Origin: Cytobacillus dafuensis
GTDB lineage: Bacteria > Bacillota > Bacilli > Bacillales > Cytobacillaceae
NCBI RefSeq assembly: GCF_007995155.1
Contig: NZ_CP042593.1
Span: 4,692,001-4,756,000 of the forward strand
DNA: 64,000 bases
Direction of reading: 5' to 3'
This document shows, one piece after another, positions 61,668 to 64,000 of the stretch. Below the pieces are notes generated by a model that saw only the letters and a list, made by a program, of their open reading frames with translations, was not told the origin of the DNA and did no database searches. The number at the start of each line of letters is the position of its first letter. Within the stretch, counting starts at the first letter, position 1. The position numbers and the translations under genes are program-made.

Positions 61668-61859
61668 TTAAAGAACCGCTTCAAGGGCGATTCCACTAAT
61701 ATTAGTAGCTTCCGAGTCTAATTCCTCATTCTTGCGATCACGAACAGCTGCTACTGCAATAAGGGAAATAGCTGAAGCTAATATGATATAAAGCGCAACC
61801 GGTACATAAGAATTTTCATAAGCAAGCAGTGCTGTTGCTCCCCCATTTTCTTTATTACA
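61668..61859 (-). pseudogene. C-terminal remnant of an MFS transporter (metabolite:H+ symporter type)
   Basis: Reverse translation of this stretch gives about 64 residues: GGATALLAYENSYVPVALY, a hydrophobic helix (IILASAISLIAVAAV), then RDRKNEELDSEATNISGIAL and a stop at 61668. This is the last membrane helix and tail of an MFS protein. Upstream a stop codon (TGA at 61860-61862) and unrelated DNA replace the remaining about 370 residues. It ends 22 bp before the cyclodeaminase-like gene start, suggesting they were once one operon. Confidence 0.65.
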
Positions 61860-62191
61860 TCATAACGGTTGCTCTACTACTTTACAATACTAAAATCTGA
61901 TTATTTAAATATTTTAGCATATTGATCAAAATGAAAAAGGAATCTCCTAAAAAGGAAATTCCCTGTCTTATTAACAATCTATTTTTCACCATATGTTTCG
62001 TAAGCCATTTTCATGATAATTTCTTTATGCTAAGGTAGCGTCAGGAAACCGCATTTATCTTAACTCTTAAAAAGAAAACCTTAGTCTATCAATGCTTTAA
62101 TCATTGTTGCCCTCTTTTGTCTGAAGATTCTAATTATTTTCACCTCAGAAAATAATATGGTTTAAAAGGTAAAAATTATTGACTGCCATTT
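61860..62191. other. Gene-free AT-rich region
   Basis: About 330 bp. A weak hairpin AAGGAATCTCC/GGAAATTCC (61938-61963) is the only structure. It is probably decayed DNA from the lost transporter and the downstream end of the sigma factor gene. Confidence 0.5.
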
Positions 62192-63055
62192 TTATTTTTG
62201 CAAGTGTTCCAATTTATCCGGATTGGCCACCATATAAATACGCCAAATTTTATCATCTTGGAACTCCATCGAGATGACATAAGCGACATAGCCATTAATT
62301 GATACGACAACGCCTGGATATCCATTTACAACTTCGAATTCCATTCTTGAGTTTTCAGGTAGCTTTTTCATAATGCTTGTAAACAAAAAGACAATTCGCT
62401 CTGATGTATAGATTGGATTTAGCGCAGCTTTTACTTTGCCACCTCCGTCAGAAATAAATACAGAATCTGTCTTCATTAACTCCAACATTTTATGAATATT
62501 CCCTTTTTGTAGCGCCATCGTAAATTGTTCTACGCTGCTTCTCATCGATTGGAAATCCAATGTAGAAGCTTTCGGGCGGTTCTCCATGCTTTTTTTGGCT
62601 CTGTGAAAAATCTGCCTGCAATTGGTAGATGATTTTTCAATAATAACTGCAATTTCTTCATAGCTATACTGAAAAACTTCTCGTAATAGGAAGACAGCTC
62701 GTTCATCTTCAGATAACTGCTGCAAAAGCAAGAGATAAGCGGTCGAGATAGATTCCTTCATCAAATAAGTATGAAAAGGGTCATTTTCTGCATCTACCAA
62801 TGGTTCTGGCAGCCACTCTCCAACATAAACCTCGCACTTACTAGCAACTGATCGCAATTTGTCTATAGAGCTATTCATCACGATCTTACATAAATACGCT
62901 TTCTTGTTTTCAATGACTTTTTCGCTGCTAACACGGTTATACGTTAGGAACGCCTCTTGTACAAGATCTTCTGCATCCGCAACACTTCCCGTCATTCGGT
63001 AGGCGATCGAAAATAACAAAGGTTTATACGTCTGATACAATTTTTCAGTCTCCAA
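62192..63055 (-). CDS. ECF41-type RNA polymerase sigma factor with SnoaL-like C-terminal domain
   Basis: 287 residues. Sigma-2 (SIAYRMTGSVADAEDLVQEAF) and sigma-4 (YSYEEIAVIIEKSSTNCRQIFHRAKKSM) regions, the WLPEP motif in the linker (GEWLPEPLV), and the DGGGK motif in the NTF2/SnoaL-like C-terminal domain. These mark group ECF41, in which the extra domain regulates the sigma factor and no anti-sigma is needed. The start is a TTG at 63055 behind AAGGAAGG. The oxidoreductase gene upstream, 5 bp away, is its typical partner and target. Confidence 0.93.
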   Translation of the reverse strand: METEKLYQTYKPLLFSIAYRMTGSVADAEDLVQEAFLTYNRVSSEKVIENKKAYLCKIVMNSSIDKLRSVASKCEVYVGEWLPEPLVDAENDPFHTYLMKESISTAYLLLLQQLSEDERAVFLLREVFQYSYEEIAVIIEKSSTNCRQIFHRAKKSMENRPKASTLDFQSMRSSVEQFTMALQKGNIHKMLELMKTDSVFISDGGGKVKAALNPIYTSERIVFLFTSIMKKLPENSRMEFEVVNGYPGVVVSINGYVAYVISMEFQDDKIWRIYMVANPDKLEHLQK

Positions 63056-63060
63056 AACGA

Positions 63061-64000
63061 TTAACCTTCCTTTGCTAAAATCATTTCGTTTGCTTTTAAA
63101 ATTTCTCGCGCTGCACGCTTCCCACTCGCAACTGCAGCATCAGCTAATACTTCTTCATGTCCTGCCCAATCTCCTGCTATAAAGATTCCTTTCATTTCTG
63201 GTATGCTTGGACCCGGATTTTCTTTTCGTTTTACATGTGGAAAATCATGCGATACCGTTAGTTTCGGTAAAAATTGTTGCACTACGACTTCTTTTCGCCA
63301 TCCGGGATGAAGCAAATCCATTACTGATTCTAATTGTTGCTTATCTGCGTTTACGTTAATTTCTTCCATTGGATTATGGTATTTTGCTAAACTTACAACC
63401 AATGTTCCGTCCTCACTTAACTTTGCAGCCCTTGATTGGTTTGTGAAAAACAAAGCTTGGTCGAGTCCTATCGCAAATTGATGTTGTGGGTTAGGTAACT
63501 TTTTAATCCCTATATCTAAACAGCATGCCGTAACAGGAATTGCTTGTTTATTCCATAGACGTAACGAAGTATGTTCTGCACCATTGATCATATTCATTGT
63601 CTCTTTTGGAGGGGCTGCAACGATACAATCAGGAACGTGAATGACCGTACCATCTGAGCATTGTATGATTTGATATTGCTCATGATGATCAATATTTGTT
63701 ACATTTTTGTTCGTTAATATTTCAGCCCCCCACGCTTCTGCCTGCTTCTTAAGTTTTTGGACAATCGTTTCCCAACCTCCATCAACATATAAGACACCCG
63801 CATTTAATGAGCGCTTCACCTGCTTCAATACTGGCTTTGCAAGCTGTAAAGTCGAGGCATTCGTATAGGAAGTCAAACGACAAATCGAATAAAATATATG
63901 CCTCACCATCGGATCGGATATTTCAGAATCTGCCCACTCCTTAAGGCTAACTTCCGGAATGGAATAAATATTTAATTTCATAATCTTTAACATTAATTTG
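63061..64000 (-). CDS. FAD-dependent oxidoreductase (phytoene dehydrogenase-like), partial
   Basis: At least 310 residues, open to the window edge. The N-terminal GxGxxG FAD motif is missing because it lies to the right. Present are GVLYVDGGWETIVQKLKKQAE, the substrate domain, and the C-terminal FAD motif GIFIAGDWAGHEEVLADAAVASGKRAA. This is an amine oxidase/desaturase fold. Such enzymes are frequent partners of ECF41 sigma factors. Substrate unknown. Confidence 0.85.
   Translation of the reverse strand, partial: KLMLKIMKLNIYSIPEVSLKEWADSEISDPMVRHIFYSICRLTSYTNASTLQLAKPVLKQVKRSLNAGVLYVDGGWETIVQKLKKQAEAWGAEILTNKNVTNIDHHEQYQIIQCSDGTVIHVPDCIVAAPPKETMNMINGAEHTSLRLWNKQAIPVTACCLDIGIKKLPNPQHQFAIGLDQALFFTNQSRAAKLSEDGTLVVSLAKYHNPMEEINVNADKQQLESVMDLLHPGWRKEVVVQQFLPKLTVSHDFPHVKRKENPGPSIPEMKGIFIAGDWAGHEEVLADAAVASGKRAAREILKANEMILAKEG

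Noticed and set aside
1..64000. tRNA, rRNA, riboswitches, complete insertion sequences or prophage genes
   Set aside because: I looked for tRNA-like cloverleaf ends, rRNA motifs, known riboswitch cores upstream of metabolic genes, and transposase or phage proteins among the reading frames; none could be supported.

Overview
The window reads as chromosome of a low-GC, endospore-forming member of the Bacillaceae. The evidence is Bacillus-type ribosome binding sites, sporulation genes (rsfA, gerQ, a KinA/KinE-like kinase), bacillithiol synthesis (yojF-bshB2), and a left end that keeps the Bacillus subtilis order ywhD-ywhC-ywhB-ywgA-ywfO-rsfA-lipL-pta-hemQ-gerQ-ywdK-ywdI-pdxK. A near-consensus parS site (11499-11514) fits the origin-proximal place of that region in B. 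subtilis. No rRNA, tRNA, complete insertion sequence, prophage or CRISPR array is visible.

Layout. 0.3-11 kb: conserved housekeeping and sporulation genes. 11.6-23.4 kb: one long minus-strand run, fdhD-fdhA-fdhB-fdhI-fdhE-mobA-moeA-moeA/PBP-moaE-moaD-moeB, that makes a membrane-bound molybdenum formate dehydrogenase together with much of its cofactor pathway. fdhA is not broken: an in-frame UGA sits exactly where homologues have selenocysteine and is followed by a bacterial SECIS hairpin, so this is a selenoprotein. A Crp/Fnr-type box lies at -41.5 from the predicted start of the run. A Crp/Fnr regulator at 34.0-34.8 kb has a perfect box with the same geometry and the same -10 hexamer upstream of itself. 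23.8 kb: a TsdA-like dihaem cytochrome c.

25-30.6 kb: an orphan response regulator, then a two-component system with a LanFEG/CprABC-like ABC transporter. 30.9-34 kb: pdxK, bacillithiol genes, a rhodanese lipoprotein that may carry a homopolymer frameshift, and an SRPBCC protein. 35-40.5 kb: two TetR-controlled ABC exporters, one with twin palindromic operators around its promoter. 40.7-49 kb: a small lipoprotein, a PQQ-type sugar dehydrogenase, a HAD phosphatase, an AlkD-like protein, a MerR-controlled ABC exporter and an AtoE-like transporter. 49-64 kb: an ABC-2 exporter, a YjiH-family protein, a remarkable (Met-Pro-Gly-Gly)44 protein, a tandem P-loop ATPase, YbaK, a sporulation-type kinase, a thioesterase, a POT peptide transporter, an ornithine cyclodeaminase-like enzyme, a transporter remnant, and an ECF41 sigma factor with its oxidoreductase partner.

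Intergenic DNA is unusually rich in structured dispersed repeats. Family A has 4 copies plus a terminus fragment, family B has 4, family C has 3. A roughly 56-nt hairpin module with an invariant RTCCT loop is inserted in both A and C copies. Stems in A and C and in the modules change in a compensatory way between copies, so the folded form appears to be under selection. These modules, the selenoprotein fdh system and the MPGG protein are the items most worth following up.
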